NCBI RefSeq assembly: GCF_030161415.1 | Contig: NZ_BSSU01000003.1 | Location: 212,797-276,796, forward strand | Direction: 5' to 3' | Length of the DNA: 64,000 nt | DNA from: Thalassotalea eurytherma | Lineage (GTDB): Bacteria; Pseudomonadota; Gammaproteobacteria; Enterobacterales; Alteromonadaceae | Shown here: positions 26,972 to 37,322 of the stretch, one piece after another | Numbering within the stretch: the stretch's first letter is position 1 | Layout of the letters: every line of letters begins with the position of its first letter | Translations under genes and position numbers: made by a program | The notes under the pieces: generated by a model | Database searches by the model: none | The model's input: only the letters and a program-made list of their open reading frames with translations | What the model was told of the DNA's origin: nothing

Positions 26972-28654
26972 TTAATGATTTAAATGCCCTATCAATTCTA
27001 GACTTGTAGTTAAGTAACTATTAGTTCTATGTTCACCAGGTTGTATAAGTTTGAAACTCTCGCCTTGTTGAGCTTTTATGTAGTAATGTTCTAACTCTTC
27101 CTGTAATTGATGGATCTGCAACAAGCTTAATTCGTTTTCGGCGACTAAATCGGTATTAACATTGGTAAGCTCTGTATAGTCTTTTTCTAATACACTTAGT
27201 CTTTCTGTTACTTTTTGCTTTTCTTGCTTTAAGTCATTTACTTCACTTTTCAATGACTCCTTATCTTTAATAGCAATAGATAAGTCAGTTTTTAGCTGCT
27301 GCATTTGAACTACGAATACTTCTTTCTCTTTACCAAATTCGTTAGAGCTGTTCAGCACCTCGTTATACTTATCTTCTGAGCTTTTTAGCTGTATGCTCTG
27401 TTGTTGGTTAATGGCGTTTTGGTTTAATAACTCTTGTTCTAGTTCATTAACTTTGTTTACTGAACTCTCAAGCTCTTCATGTAGCTGATCAACCTGCATT
27501 AGAATGAGCTCAATATGACCTTGATTAATCTGGTCACCTTCAGATTTAGTCTCGTTTTTTGCTATCGAAAGCTTTTGCATTAACTTTTGTTTATTTTGTT
27601 TAACAGAATTGATATCGCTCTCAGCTTGAGAAAGCTTTAAAAACGTGTGCTCTAATTCTTCTTGCAATTGATGAATCTGCAATAAACTTAGTTCATTTTC
27701 TTCTACTAACTCTTGAATTTTTGTTTCTAGTTTTTCATTGTTAGTTGCTAGGTCATCAACCTTTTCGTTTTGATTTTTTTCTAGTTCTGCCTTTGTCATA
27801 GAGTGAGCAACAGTCATTTGCTCTAATTCTTCTTGCAGTTGATGAATCTGCAATAAACTTAGTTCATTTTCATAGGCCAATTCACCGCGTTCATGGGAGA
27901 GTTTTTCATTTTTCTCTTGATACGTTTTAAGCTCTTTTGTTAACTCTACCAAGTGCTGCTCAGTTAGTGCTTGTTTGGCGTACTTAATTTTCTCGATTTT
28001 AATATTTTGTTGCTGAGTTTGGTCAACTAATTTCTTGCTACAGTTAACTAATTGACTTACCCACTGTGCGTTTCTGTAGCTTAGGCTTGTACTATATTGA
28101 CTATCTAAAATTTCAGCTGCACTTTCTAGTTGCTCGAAGGTGTATTGAGTTTCTAAATTCTCGGTTAAATACGTAAACTGTTGCTCCATGTTGAATAAGT
28201 CTGTTGAACTAAGGTATTCATTAGAAGCATTTAGCTCCGCTGATAGTTCTAAAGAATATTCTGTGTTCAAGAAATCGAGGAAGCTTTTCAGATTTAAACA
28301 TACTTGATGAGCATTTAACAGCTTTGTTTGCTCAATGTTACTTACATAAAAGCCAAGTAGCTCTTGGTTAGCTAGTTGCCATTGCTCTACCGTATTGAGA
28401 AGTAACGCATGTTCAGGTGCGTCATACATCAAAATCAAGTATTGCTCGTCAGTTTGAAGGTCAATTTGGTTTAACTGGTTTAAATCATCCTCAAAGTAAT
28501 AAACAAAAGAGAATTTATCATCACCATTTTCTGCCAGCTTTTGAAACTCTGCGAAGTTCTCAAGCGCTTTTGAATTTTCAATGTTTACTAAAAACTGTTG
28601 AATAGTGTTTCGTTGGTTGTCGTTTGTAATACCACCCAAAACGAATAATTTCAT
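26972..28654 (-). CDS. Coiled-coil protein with repeated ENELSLLQIHQLQEELE motif
   Basis: A 560-residue protein. Residues 1-170 are a globular region starting MKLFVLGGITNDNQRNTI. The rest is mainly coiled coil. The 17-residue motif ENELSLLQIHQLQEELE occurs three times almost unchanged, near residues 265, 310 and 515, and once in decayed form (LILMQVDQLHEELES) near 390. The last copy is followed by a His-Tyr-Tyr segment (EELEHYYIK). This motif is common in rod regions of proteins encoded in polysaccharide loci and may be a docking or oligomerisation site. No catalytic motif is seen. It is placed directly after manB, pointing to a structural or scaffold role in capsule assembly. Confidence 0.65.
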   Translation of the reverse strand: MKLFVLGGITNDNQRNTIQQFLVNIENSKALENFAEFQKLAENGDDKFSFVYYFEDDLNQLNQIDLQTDEQYLILMYDAPEHALLLNTVEQWQLANQELLGFYVSNIEQTKLLNAHQVCLNLKSFLDFLNTEYSLELSAELNASNEYLSSTDLFNMEQQFTYLTENLETQYTFEQLESAAEILDSQYSTSLSYRNAQWVSQLVNCSKKLVDQTQQQNIKIEKIKYAKQALTEQHLVELTKELKTYQEKNEKLSHERGELAYENELSLLQIHQLQEELEQMTVAHSMTKAELEKNQNEKVDDLATNNEKLETKIQELVEENELSLLQIHQLQEELEHTFLKLSQAESDINSVKQNKQKLMQKLSIAKNETKSEGDQINQGHIELILMQVDQLHEELESSVNKVNELEQELLNQNAINQQQSIQLKSSEDKYNEVLNSSNEFGKEKEVFVVQMQQLKTDLSIAIKDKESLKSEVNDLKQEKQKVTERLSVLEKDYTELTNVNTDLVAENELSLLQIHQLQEELEHYYIKAQQGESFKLIQPGEHRTNSYLTTSLELIGHLNH

Positions 28655-28684
28655 GTCTAATACTCTTTATTTATTTTTTACTAA

Positions 28685-30124
28685 TTAAAGTTTAACCACG
28701 TTATCAAGTGATTGTACCACCAGTTCTTTAGCTTTTACTTCGTTACTAGATTCAGCGTAACAACGTAATTCTGGCGCATTACCAGATGGTCTTAAATGAA
28801 TAATATCATTGCTTTCAAATGTAATGCGTAAACCATCAGTTGTGTTCACATTATTAATAACCGCACCATTAAAGCCAAGCTTTTCAACTAACGACTCAGG
28901 CGCCTTTGCTCCTGTTGAGATAATCGCTTTGCTTTTTTCTGTCGCGAAGTTTTTGATCCGATCACTATCAGTAAAGCGCTGTGGTAATTGCTCTACTAAT
29001 TTTGACAATTGGCCATTTGGAGCGGCTAACAATGCGCTTACCGCAGGTAATACAGCATCTCTCGTAGGTAGAGCTTCTATCTCAACACCGTTAATGTTTA
29101 CCTTGCTACCAAGTAAGAAACCACCATTAGCTTCAAAACCTGCAACGCTTGCATATTCTTCAGCTAAACTTTCAAATTCAGCAATTACATAAGGTGAGCC
29201 AATTTTAGTTCGAACAGTTTGTTTAAAAGCGCCTGATTTTTCAATTGCGGTATTACAACTAACGGGCACAGCCAATGCATCAATACTTAACGCTTGCGCA
29301 CATAGTAACCCAAGCACATCACCACGAAGCCAATTACCATTCTCATCTGAAACTAATGGTCTATCACCATCACCATCGGTCGAAAAAATTGCATCTAGGT
29401 TATGTTCTTTTGACCAATCGCGTGCTTTTTTACAATCTTCTTCAGATACTGCTTCAGTATCAATAGGAACAAATGTATCCGTTCTTTCCAGTGAAATAAC
29501 GGCTGCACCTAATGCCTCAAAAATATCGGCATATAAATCTCTTCCGGCACTTGAATGCTCATAAATACCAATACATTTGCCGCTGAGCGGTTTATTGTTA
29601 TACATAGTGGTATAGCGACTTATGTAGTCGTTAGCTGCTTCTTGAAGAACGGTTAACTCAGATAAAGAATCAAAATCATCGATGCTTTCAAATTGTGCTT
29701 GCGAACTATTAATGGCTTGTTCGTCAGCTTTGGAAATTTCTCCGTCAGGACGATAAAACTTTAAGCCGTTTCTATCAAATGGAATATGACTACCGGTGAT
29801 CATCATACATGGGATATTATCTTTCATAGCCTTTAAAGCTAAAGCTGGCGTAGGTACAACACCATAATAATCCACATTTAAGCCTAGTTGCTCGGCGGCA
29901 TATGCACATGCTTTAGCCATATTATAACTACTTGGTCTGTTATCGATGGCAAACGCAATGTTTGAGAATTCAAAACTTTCTTTCATTACCGATAAAAAAG
30001 CGTGCGTAAAGGCAGCACAAACCTGAGGCGTAAAATCTTCAACTAAGCCTCTAGCACCACTTGTACCAAAGGCTACATTGCTGTTTTTTAGTACGGTTTT
30101 AGTATTAAGCTGCTGAACTGTCAT
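28685..30124 (-). CDS. manB: Phosphomannomutase
   Basis: A 479-residue alpha-D-phosphohexomutase converting mannose-6-phosphate to mannose-1-phosphate. It has FGTSGARGLV near residue 19, the active-site phosphoserine in MITGSHIPFDRNGLKFY near residue 107, and metal-binding FSTDGDGDRP near residue 245. The sugar-binding GFEANGGFLL near residue 318 and the phosphate-binding C-terminal RPSGNAPELR are also present. It follows manC by 3 bases in the same operon and supplies GDP-mannose for gmd and fcl. Confidence 0.94.
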   Translation of the reverse strand: MTVQQLNTKTVLKNSNVAFGTSGARGLVEDFTPQVCAAFTHAFLSVMKESFEFSNIAFAIDNRPSSYNMAKACAYAAEQLGLNVDYYGVVPTPALALKAMKDNIPCMMITGSHIPFDRNGLKFYRPDGEISKADEQAINSSQAQFESIDDFDSLSELTVLQEAANDYISRYTTMYNNKPLSGKCIGIYEHSSAGRDLYADIFEALGAAVISLERTDTFVPIDTEAVSEEDCKKARDWSKEHNLDAIFSTDGDGDRPLVSDENGNWLRGDVLGLLCAQALSIDALAVPVSCNTAIEKSGAFKQTVRTKIGSPYVIAEFESLAEEYASVAGFEANGGFLLGSKVNINGVEIEALPTRDAVLPAVSALLAAPNGQLSKLVEQLPQRFTDSDRIKNFATEKSKAIISTGAKAPESLVEKLGFNGAVINNVNTTDGLRITFESNDIIHLRPSGNAPELRCYAESSNEVKAKELVVQSLDNVVKL

Positions 30125-30127
30125 ATA

Positions 30128-31543
30128 TTACCCCTGAACTCGGCCGTATCTGTCTTCAAAGCGAACAATGTCATCTTCGCCTAAATAAGATCCTGATTGA
30201 ACCTCTATAAGTTCTAAGTCTACTTTTCCTGGATTCTCTAGCGCATGAATAACACCTACAGGAATGTAAGTTGATTGGTTCTCTGTTAACAGAATATCTT
30301 TATCACCATTGGTTACTTTGGCAGTACCAGAAACAACAATCCAATGTTCAGCGCGGTGGTGATGCATTTGTACTGATAATTTAGCACCAGGTTTTACCGT
30401 GATGCGTTTAACTTGATAACGTTCACCGTTGTCGATTGAGTCATACTTACCCCATGGGCGATATACTTCACGATGATGTGCTACTTCATTACGATCTCTT
30501 GATTTAAGTTCGTTAACTATGGCTTTTACATCTTGTACTTTATCTTTATGGGCAACCATTACCGCATCTTTGGTTTCAACGATGACAGTGTCTTCTATAC
30601 CTACAGTCGTAACTAATCGGCTAGTTGCATGAACTAACGAGTTTTTGGTGCCAGTTAAAATAACATCGCCATTGGTAGCATTGCCGTTCTCACATTTTGT
30701 ATCTACATCCCATAATGCAGACCATGAGCCTACGTCACTCCAACCTGCATCCATTGGTACAACAGCCGCTAATGCTGTTTTTTCCATGATTGCATAATCA
30801 ATAGAGTCATCAGGTGAAGCTAAAAATTCTTCTTTACCCGCTCTAACAAAATCAAGATCAGAGGCACTTTGTGCATATGCCGCTTTACATGCTGTTAAAA
30901 TCTCTGGAGAGAACTTTGCTAACTCACTTAAGTATAAACTGGCTTTAAACATAAACATGCCGCTATTCCAGTAATAGTCTTTAGACGCTAAATAGTCTTC
31001 TGCTGTTGGTAAATCTGGCTTTTCAACAAACGCCTCAACATCATAGCCATTTTCATTAATAGCGTTACCTCGCTTAATGTAACCATAACCGGTTTCAGGT
31101 GCCGTAGGCACAATACCAAATGTTACTAACTTATCATTAGTTGCGAGTGCTTTAGCTTGCTCTACAGCAACATCGAATGCTGGTTGGTTTTCAATGATGT
31201 GATCAGCTGCCATCACCATCATTAAGCTATCACCATGTTTTTCAACAATATCTAATGCCGCTAAAGCAATGGCAGGGGCAGTGTTTCTTCCTGCTGGTTC
31301 TAAAATAATACGTGCGCTATTTTCATTCATAGCACGTAGTTGCTCAGCAACTAAAAATCGATGATCTTCATTACATAAAAACATGGTTTCATCAACAGAC
31401 CAGTTTTTTGTTCTGCTAACCGTTTCTTGAAGCATGCTTTGATCAGACGCTACGTTTAAAAACTGCTTTGGAAACATAGCACGTGATAATGGCCATAAAC
31501 GAGTGCCTGAGCCCCCTGCCATAATTACTGGTATCATTTTCAT
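30128..31543 (-). CDS. manC: Mannose-1-phosphate guanylyltransferase / mannose-6-phosphate isomerase
   Basis: A 471-residue bifunctional enzyme. The N-terminal guanylyltransferase has [20 protein letters not shown] at residues 4-23 and [15 protein letters not shown] near 170. The C-terminal type II isomerase cupin is seen in RPWGKYDSI near residue 350, [17 protein letters not shown] near 400 with metal-binding His residues, and [14 protein letters not shown]. It makes fructose-6-phosphate into mannose-6-phosphate and mannose-1-phosphate into GDP-mannose, with manB doing the middle step. Length is standard for the family. Confidence 0.96.
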   Translation of the reverse strand: MKMIPVIMAGGSGTRLWPLSRAMFPKQFLNVASDQSMLQETVSRTKNWSVDETMFLCNEDHRFLVAEQLRAMNENSARIILEPAGRNTAPAIALAALDIVEKHGDSLMMVMAADHIIENQPAFDVAVEQAKALATNDKLVTFGIVPTAPETGYGYIKRGNAINENGYDVEAFVEKPDLPTAEDYLASKDYYWNSGMFMFKASLYLSELAKFSPEILTACKAAYAQSASDLDFVRAGKEEFLASPDDSIDYAIMEKTALAAVVPMDAGWSDVGSWSALWDVDTKCENGNATNGDVILTGTKNSLVHATSRLVTTVGIEDTVIVETKDAVMVAHKDKVQDVKAIVNELKSRDRNEVAHHREVYRPWGKYDSIDNGERYQVKRITVKPGAKLSVQMHHHRAEHWIVVSGTAKVTNGDKDILLTENQSTYIPVGVIHALENPGKVDLELIEVQSGSYLGEDDIVRFEDRYGRVQG

Positions 31544-31558
31544 TTTTAATATCTCTAA

Positions 31559-32674
31559 TTATTTATCTTGATAAGTTCCGTCTAAAATAGACTGCCACCA
31601 AGGGTGGTTATTTAGATACCAAACAAGTGTCTTTTCGAAACCTGTTTCGAAGGATTCTTTGGGTTTATAACCTAATTCATTATTTGTTTTTGTTGCGTCA
31701 ATCGCATAACGGCGATCATGGCCAGCTCTATCGGTTACATATATAATGAGCTCTTCCGCTTTACCGTTGATAGCAGATAAAGCCTGTGGAAATTTTTCAG
31801 CGAGATTCTGACTTTCGTTAGATTGACAAGTTTTAGCAAATTGTTTATTCATTTGCTGACAAATTAATTTAACAATATCAATGTTAGCCCACTCATTATG
31901 GCCGCCAATATTATAGTTTTCTCCGATACAACCTTTTTTAAGTACAAGTTCAATTCCACGGGCATGATCTTCAACATACAACCAATCACGCACTTGTTGG
32001 CCGTCACCATAAATCGGCAATGGTTTATCATTTAAGATATTGGTGATAATTAACGGTATTAATTTTTCAGGGAAATGATATGGGCCATAGTTGTTTGAAC
32101 AATTAGACGTTGTTACCTCTAAACCGTAAGTATGGTGATAAGCACGAACTAAGTGGTCGCTGGCTGCTTTACTAGCTGAATAAGGAGAATTTGGCGCATA
32201 TGCAGTATCTTCAGTAAAGGCAGGGTCATTAGGTGCTAATGTGCCATATACTTCATCAGTTGACACATGATGGAAGCGATGGGCTATAGGGTCATTTCCT
32301 TTAGCTTTAGGCTCATCAATCCATAGTTTTTTAGCTGATTTTAATAAGCTATACGTACCTAATATATTGGTTTCGATAAACGCATCTGGGCCAGTTATTG
32401 AGCGATCTACGTGAGATTCAGCAGCAAAGTGGACGATAGTATTTACTTTGTTTTCATCTAGCAGTTTCTCTACAAGCTCTGTATTACAAATATCACCTTT
32501 AACAAAAGTGAAGTTTGGGTTACTTTCAACGGGCTTTAGGCTTTTTAAATTACCAGCATAAGTTAAAGCATCTAAAACAATCACTTTATCTTGTGGGTTT
32601 GCTTCTAACCAATAATGTACAAAGTTTGCACCGATAAAGCCGGCTCCGCCTGTAACAAGTAACGTTTTGTTCAT
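31559..32674 (-). CDS. rfbB: dTDP-glucose 4,6-dehydratase
   Basis: A 371-residue short-chain dehydrogenase family enzyme. It has VTGGAGFIGANFVHYWL at residues 7-23 for NAD binding, HFAAESHVDRSI near 83, STDEVYGTL with catalytic Thr, Asp and Glu near 140, and YSASKAASDHLVRAY with catalytic Tyr and Lys near 170. It carries out the second step of dTDP-L-rhamnose synthesis. A 194-base gap separates it from rfbD upstream; that gap has a decayed hairpin repeat but no gene. So the rhamnose genes run A, C, D, gap, B rather than the usual BDAC. Confidence 0.96.
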   Translation of the reverse strand: MNKTLLVTGGAGFIGANFVHYWLEANPQDKVIVLDALTYAGNLKSLKPVESNPNFTFVKGDICNTELVEKLLDENKVNTIVHFAAESHVDRSITGPDAFIETNILGTYSLLKSAKKLWIDEPKAKGNDPIAHRFHHVSTDEVYGTLAPNDPAFTEDTAYAPNSPYSASKAASDHLVRAYHHTYGLEVTTSNCSNNYGPYHFPEKLIPLIITNILNDKPLPIYGDGQQVRDWLYVEDHARGIELVLKKGCIGENYNIGGHNEWANIDIVKLICQQMNKQFAKTCQSNESQNLAEKFPQALSAINGKAEELIIYVTDRAGHDRRYAIDATKTNNELGYKPKESFETGFEKTLVWYLNNHPWWQSILDGTYQDK

Positions 32675-32868
32675 AAAATAATTCTTATTTCTTTTTAATG
32701 TTTTGCTTGTTTAGCATTATCGCATTTGTTAGTTGCGCATCAATGCAATTATAGTGTCTTTCATTATTTATTTTCAGCCTTCGCTAAAATGGTTGAGTTC
32801 TCTTCTGAGAATCCGACCTATATGAGAATGACGTTAATAAAAACCTAGATACATTAATTCCCGAAAAA

Positions 32869-33768
32869 TCAAGATAACTGGTTTAGCTCATCTAGCATAT
32901 TATTCAATTGATTACGCCAATGAACTGTATTCATTCCTGATACAGCTTCTGCACATGCTTTATCAATTAAACTAAAACTTGGGCGTTTTGCTGGTGTAGG
33001 ATATTGCGCTGTTTCAATGGGTGAAATTGGAATAGCTTTTGATAACATTCCTTTCTCAATCGCTAAATCTTGGATCGCAACGGCAAAGTCATACCAAGAC
33101 GCAACACCAGCGTCAGTCCAATGATATATTGGAGTGAAATCGCTACAAGGAATTTCATTAACCTTATCAGACATTACCCACAACCATCTTGCTAAACCTT
33201 TTGCCCAAGTTGGTGTGCCAACTTGATCATAAATAACACTAAGTTGATCTTTTTCAGCCATCAACCTGAGCATTGTTTTTACAAAATTATTGCCGTGAGC
33301 TGAGTAAACCCATGCAGTGCGAACAACCAGTGCTTTACACGCAAGTATTTGGTTTACTTTTTGCTCACCTGCCAGCTTCGATTCACCATAAACACTAATA
33401 GGACATGGTAAATCATAAGGCTGATAGGGTTTTGAGTGTGTGCCGTCGAATACAAAATCTGTTGATATATGCACTAGGAAGCTGTCGAATTTTTTACATA
33501 CGCTCGCTAAATTTTCACAGCCCTTCTGATTTACAGCAAACGCTCTGTCACGTTCTGACTCAGCTTTATCTACTGCAGTATATGCAGCAGCGTTAATGAC
33601 AATATCAGGGAGATATTGCTTAAAAACTAAATTGACTTGGTGGTTATCGGTAATATCGAGTTCTTTTGAACTTAAGCAAATTAACTTAACATTTTCTGGC
33701 TTTGTTTTTTCTAACTCTGTGGCTAACTGGCCACCTTTACCGGTGACCAATACTGTTAAAATATTCAC
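32869..33768 (-). CDS. rfbD: dTDP-4-dehydrorhamnose reductase
   Basis: A 299-residue NADPH-dependent reductase for the last step to dTDP-L-rhamnose. It has VLVTGKGGQLATELEK near residue 6, INAAAYTAVDKAE near 58, the substrate-site STDFVFDGT near 103 and the catalytic YGESKLAGE with Tyr-x3-Lys near 128. RTAWVYS and the C-terminal PTPAKRPSFSLID are family signatures. It lies 14 bases after rfbC. Confidence 0.95.
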   Translation of the reverse strand: MNILTVLVTGKGGQLATELEKTKPENVKLICLSSKELDITDNHQVNLVFKQYLPDIVINAAAYTAVDKAESERDRAFAVNQKGCENLASVCKKFDSFLVHISTDFVFDGTHSKPYQPYDLPCPISVYGESKLAGEQKVNQILACKALVVRTAWVYSAHGNNFVKTMLRLMAEKDQLSVIYDQVGTPTWAKGLARWLWVMSDKVNEIPCSDFTPIYHWTDAGVASWYDFAVAIQDLAIEKGMLSKAIPISPIETAQYPTPAKRPSFSLIDKACAEAVSGMNTVHWRNQLNNMLDELNQLS

Positions 33769-33782
33769 GCTATTCCTTTAAC

Positions 33783-34328
33783 CTAAAATGTTGGTGCTTG
33801 CGCGAATAATAATCCGCTTTTATCTTTGTCTGAAAGTTGAGGCTGTTCACCATTAACAAGACGCCAATCAATGTTAAGAGTTGGGTCATCATAACGAATA
33901 GATATTTCAGCTTGAGGGTTATAATAGTCCGTACACTTGTACACAAATTCAGCGCTTTCAGACATTACATAGAATCCGTGAGCAAACCCTTCTGGCACCC
34001 ATAATTGACGTTTGTTTTCAGCACTTAGGATTTCACCAACCCACTTACCATATGTATGAGATTCTTTTCGCATATCTACTGCAACATCAAACACCTCACC
34101 ACTAATAACTCGCACTAATTTACCTTGAGTGTTCGCCGTTTGGTAATGGAGGCCTCTTAAAATCCCTTGATTTGATTTACTATGGTTTTCTTGCACAAAC
34201 TCTCTTGGTGAACAATTTTCATTAAACAATGTTGTTCTAAACGTTTCCATAAAAAAGCCACGTTCGTCACCAAATACAGTTGGTTCAATTACCTTGACAT
34301 CTGGAATTTCAGTATTGATAAACTTCAT
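33783..34328 (-). CDS. rfbC: dTDP-4-dehydrorhamnose 3,5-epimerase
   Basis: A 181-residue cupin-fold epimerase. It has VFGDERGFFMETFR near residue 18, the QENHSKSNQGILRGLHYQ segment with catalytic His near 45-62, VFDVAVDMRKESHTYGKWVG near 80, and VPEGFAHGFYVMSE with the catalytic Tyr region near 113. Length matches RmlC. It is flanked by rfbA and rfbD with gaps of 14-19 bases. Confidence 0.96.
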   Translation of the reverse strand: MKFINTEIPDVKVIEPTVFGDERGFFMETFRTTLFNENCSPREFVQENHSKSNQGILRGLHYQTANTQGKLVRVISGEVFDVAVDMRKESHTYGKWVGEILSAENKRQLWVPEGFAHGFYVMSESAEFVYKCTDYYNPQAEISIRYDDPTLNIDWRLVNGEQPQLSDKDKSGLLFAQAPTF

Positions 34329-34347
34329 TTTTTACTCTATTTCAACT

Positions 34348-35235
34348 TTACTGTGTTGAGAATACTTGTCTTTCAAGCAGTCCCATCAAATATTGACCAT
34401 AACCACTTTTTATCAATGGCTGTGCAATTTCTTTCAATTTATTCTCATCGATATACCCCATACGGTAGGCAATTTCTTCTGGACAACATACCTTTAAGCC
34501 TTGGCGCTTTTCTATCGTTTCTATAAATTCAGCCGCTTGTAAAAGGCTATCATGAGTACCAGTATCTAGCCATGCAGTACCCCGCCCCATGAGCTCGACA
34601 TTAAGTTCGTTGATATCGAGATACTGTTCAATTACATCTGTGATCTCTAATTCACCACGCGCACTGGGTTTTACGTTTTTTGCAAAATTAACAACACGGC
34701 TATCAAAAAAGTATAGCCCCGGTATTGCGTAATTTGATTTTGGTGTTGCTGGCTTTTCTTCTATTGAAATAACTTTGCCGTTAACATCAAACTCTACAAC
34801 CCCATATGATTTAGGATTTGCGACATGATATCCAAATACTGTCGCTCCAATCTCTCGATTACAAGCACTGCGCAATGAAACCGCCAGATCATGCCCATAA
34901 AATAAATTATCGCCTAACACCAAAGCTGCGCTATCACCCGCCAAAAACTCTTCCGCTAAGATAAACGCTTGTGCTAAACCATCTGGCGAAGGTTGAATGG
35001 TATATTCAATGTTAATACCCCAGTCGCTGCCGTCACCCAATAAATCAACGAATCGACTTTGTTCATCTGGCGTTGTAATCACTAAAATATCTTTAATGCC
35101 AGCTAACATTAATGTTGATATAGGATAAAAAATCATAGGTTTATCATAAACCGGCATCAACTGTTTACTTACGGCTTTAGTTAAAGGGTATAAACGAGTA
35201 CCGCTGCCTCCAGCTAAAATAATTCCTTTAGTCAT
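34348..35235 (-). CDS. rfbA: Glucose-1-phosphate thymidylyltransferase
   Basis: A 295-residue nucleotidyltransferase making dTDP-glucose. It has [20 protein letters not shown] at residues 3-22, [20 protein letters not shown] near 27, [14 protein letters not shown] with metal-binding Asp near 108 and [17 protein letters not shown] near 158. The C-terminal AYRMGYID is typical. It is the first rhamnose gene in transcription, 14 bases after the export co-polymerase gene, so export and precursor supply share a transcript. Confidence 0.96.
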   Translation of the reverse strand: MTKGIILAGGSGTRLYPLTKAVSKQLMPVYDKPMIFYPISTLMLAGIKDILVITTPDEQSRFVDLLGDGSDWGINIEYTIQPSPDGLAQAFILAEEFLAGDSAALVLGDNLFYGHDLAVSLRSACNREIGATVFGYHVANPKSYGVVEFDVNGKVISIEEKPATPKSNYAIPGLYFFDSRVVNFAKNVKPSARGELEITDVIEQYLDINELNVELMGRGTAWLDTGTHDSLLQAAEFIETIEKRQGLKVCCPEEIAYRMGYIDENKLKEIAQPLIKSGYGQYLMGLLERQVFSTQ

Positions 35236-35249
35236 AAAATTTCTCTTTT

Positions 35250-36665
35250 CTAGTTAAGCTCTTTTATAGTAGCAATAACCATTTTCACAATACCGAACAT
35301 CAAGCTTAAGATAATCAATAACAATGTAACATTATAGATTACACGAGGGTATTCGTTATCTTCTGCTAATGTGGGGCTTTCGACAGTAATTAAATATTTT
35401 ATTTGGCGATATGCATCCACTTTAGCTTTTTCTAAAGATGCTAATGATGCTGTATAAGCTTGCGTAGCCATCTCGTAATCTATTTTAAGTGCTGCAAATT
35501 GAGCGATAATTTCACTAACTGGTTTTTCATTGGCTTGATTTAACGACAACCGAGATTTCTCCTGTATCAGTTGTTGCTCTAATGCACTGAGTTGGTTTTG
35601 CAGAGTCTGAACTTCTGGAGCAGAATCAGCCATTAGTGTTTTACTTGCGTGAAGTTGGGCTTTCAGCGAAGCAATTTGCCCTTCTAAATTATATGAGATT
35701 GATTGTAACGCTGTACCTTCTGCTATTGGATCAAGCAACTTATATTCTTGTTGATAACCAAGCATTTTATTTTGTGCGAGTTTAAGGTTTTTCTGCCAAA
35801 TTGCATGTTCATTGCTCATGAATTTAACTTGTTCATTGGCAAGGTGGTAGCTAATTTCATTAATGAACTTTTCTGACCGCTTTATGATTTCTTGACTTAT
35901 TTTCTTGGCGTATTCAGGTTCAAATCCCTGAATTTTTAATTCGATAACACCACTTAGCTCATCAGTTTCTATATTTACATGGTCTGTATAGAACTCGAAA
36001 AAGTCTTCAGTTGATGCGTCATAATCTAATCGACTAAAAATATCAGCCTGGTGTGATGAATAGTGCTCTTTCAACCCCAACTCACTATCGAGGTGTTTAA
36101 GCATATCAACAGAATAGATAAATGCCTCAAGCAACTTTGCATCGTTATCACCTGATTGAACACCTAGGGAACCAAGCATTGCTAACTCAGGTGAAACACT
36201 TGACATACTGTCGGGTTGTTGGACTAATATTTTAGCCCTACTTTCAAATCTTTCACTTGCAATACCCCCTTGATAAAACGCAAATATAAGCACAGGTATT
36301 AATACAAACATTACAAAATGGTTTTGCAAAACGTGTTCATAATTTCCAAGTTTACTACGAAAGTTTTTTTGGGGGGGAGATTCAACACTTAACGTTATTT
36401 GTGATGACGTTATTCCACCAAAAAACTCTGGCACCTGCTCATTAACCTGCTTAGTATAGTGCTTAAGTCGATTCTTAATCACTTGTCCTTCTGGTTTTAT
36501 ATTATGAGCCCGTTGCATCAATCGATAAGCGAGGCATATGTTCGTATTTTCATGCTCCATGGCTAAATCTCGAATGAAAACACCATCATTCCACTGCTCT
36601 GTCGTCATATTGTTTTTTATGACATTAAATTCTTGTTCTACTCTATTGATTATTGAATCAGACAT
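35250..36665 (-). CDS. Inner-membrane polysaccharide export protein (Wzz/KpsE/VexD type) with N-terminal extension
   Basis: A 471-residue protein of the polysaccharide co-polymerase/export family. Two membrane segments, near residues 133-150 ([18 protein letters not shown]) and 445-465 ([18 protein letters not shown]), bracket a long periplasmic coiled-coil domain. [14 protein letters not shown] just after the first helix and the [20 protein letters not shown] region near 395 fit KpsE/VexD proteins. The 130-residue cytoplasmic N-terminus is extra. It carries [18 protein letters not shown], similar to the C-terminus of the SCP2-like protein at 13178. It should couple the ABC transporter to the outer-membrane channel. 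Gene order kpsM-kpsT-this gene matches vexB-vexC-vexD. Confidence 0.85.
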   Translation of the reverse strand: MSDSIINRVEQEFNVIKNNMTTEQWNDGVFIRDLAMEHENTNICLAYRLMQRAHNIKPEGQVIKNRLKHYTKQVNEQVPEFFGGITSSQITLSVESPPQKNFRSKLGNYEHVLQNHFVMFVLIPVLIFAFYQGGIASERFESRAKILVQQPDSMSSVSPELAMLGSLGVQSGDNDAKLLEAFIYSVDMLKHLDSELGLKEHYSSHQADIFSRLDYDASTEDFFEFYTDHVNIETDELSGVIELKIQGFEPEYAKKISQEIIKRSEKFINEISYHLANEQVKFMSNEHAIWQKNLKLAQNKMLGYQQEYKLLDPIAEGTALQSISYNLEGQIASLKAQLHASKTLMADSAPEVQTLQNQLSALEQQLIQEKSRLSLNQANEKPVSEIIAQFAALKIDYEMATQAYTASLASLEKAKVDAYRQIKYLITVESPTLAEDNEYPRVIYNVTLLLIILSLMFGIVKMVIATIKELN

Positions 36666-36671
36666 AAAACC

Positions 36672-37322
36672 TTATAACTCTTCATATATAGCAAGCGCGG
36701 CTTCTAAATCGTTGTAGAAAGTCAACGTACCACCGTCTAATATAATTGCACTATCACAAAATAGCCTTATCTCACTTAACTCATGTGAAACTAAAATAAC
36801 GTTTGCTTCTTTGCTCTTATTAATTAACTTTTGACGCGCTTTTCTTCTAAACTGTTGATCACCGACAGATGTTGCTTCATCGATTAAATAAATATCAAAA
36901 TCAATTTCCACACAGCAACCAAAGGCTAATTTAGATCGCATTCCCGACGAATAGCTTTTGACGGGTAAATCGAATTTCTTTCCTAGTTGGGCAAACCTTT
37001 GAACCCTTGACTCATATTCAACTAAATCATTTACTCCATTAATGCGCCCAATAAAACGAACATTTTCTCGCCCAGTCATCTGAGGGTGAATACCCGTTGA
37101 CAAGGAAACTGGCCACGACAACGTTTTATTCGATTTAATCTTTCCTTTGTTGGGATATTCGCTGCCCGCTATTAACCTAAATAATGTTGATTTACCCGCT
37201 CCATTTTTACCTAATAAAGCAATATTATGATCACTAGGTATATCAAAATTTAAATTATTAAAAACATACTGCTCGCCAAGGGAAGACGGGTAGCTTTTAG
37301 TTAAGTTTTGAATTTGAATCAT
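36672..37322 (-). CDS. kpsT: Capsular polysaccharide ABC transporter ATP-binding protein
   Basis: 216 residues from the ATG at 37322, which overlaps the kpsM stop (ATGA) and gives MIQIQNLTKSYP as the first strand. A longer frame to 37391 only adds sequence lying over kpsM. It has Walker A ALLGKNGAGKSTLFRLIAG near residue 33, signature SYSSGMRSKLAFG near 120, Walker B FDIYLIDEATSVGDQ near 142, and the switch His in VILVSHELSE near 180. It energises export of the polymer across the inner membrane. It lacks the C-terminal carbohydrate-binding domain of Wzm/Wzt O-antigen ATPases, so it is group 2/3 capsule-like. Confidence 0.94.
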   Translation of the reverse strand: MIQIQNLTKSYPSSLGEQYVFNNLNFDIPSDHNIALLGKNGAGKSTLFRLIAGSEYPNKGKIKSNKTLSWPVSLSTGIHPQMTGRENVRFIGRINGVNDLVEYESRVQRFAQLGKKFDLPVKSYSSGMRSKLAFGCCVEIDFDIYLIDEATSVGDQQFRRKARQKLINKSKEANVILVSHELSEIRLFCDSAIILDGGTLTFYNDLEAALAIYEEL

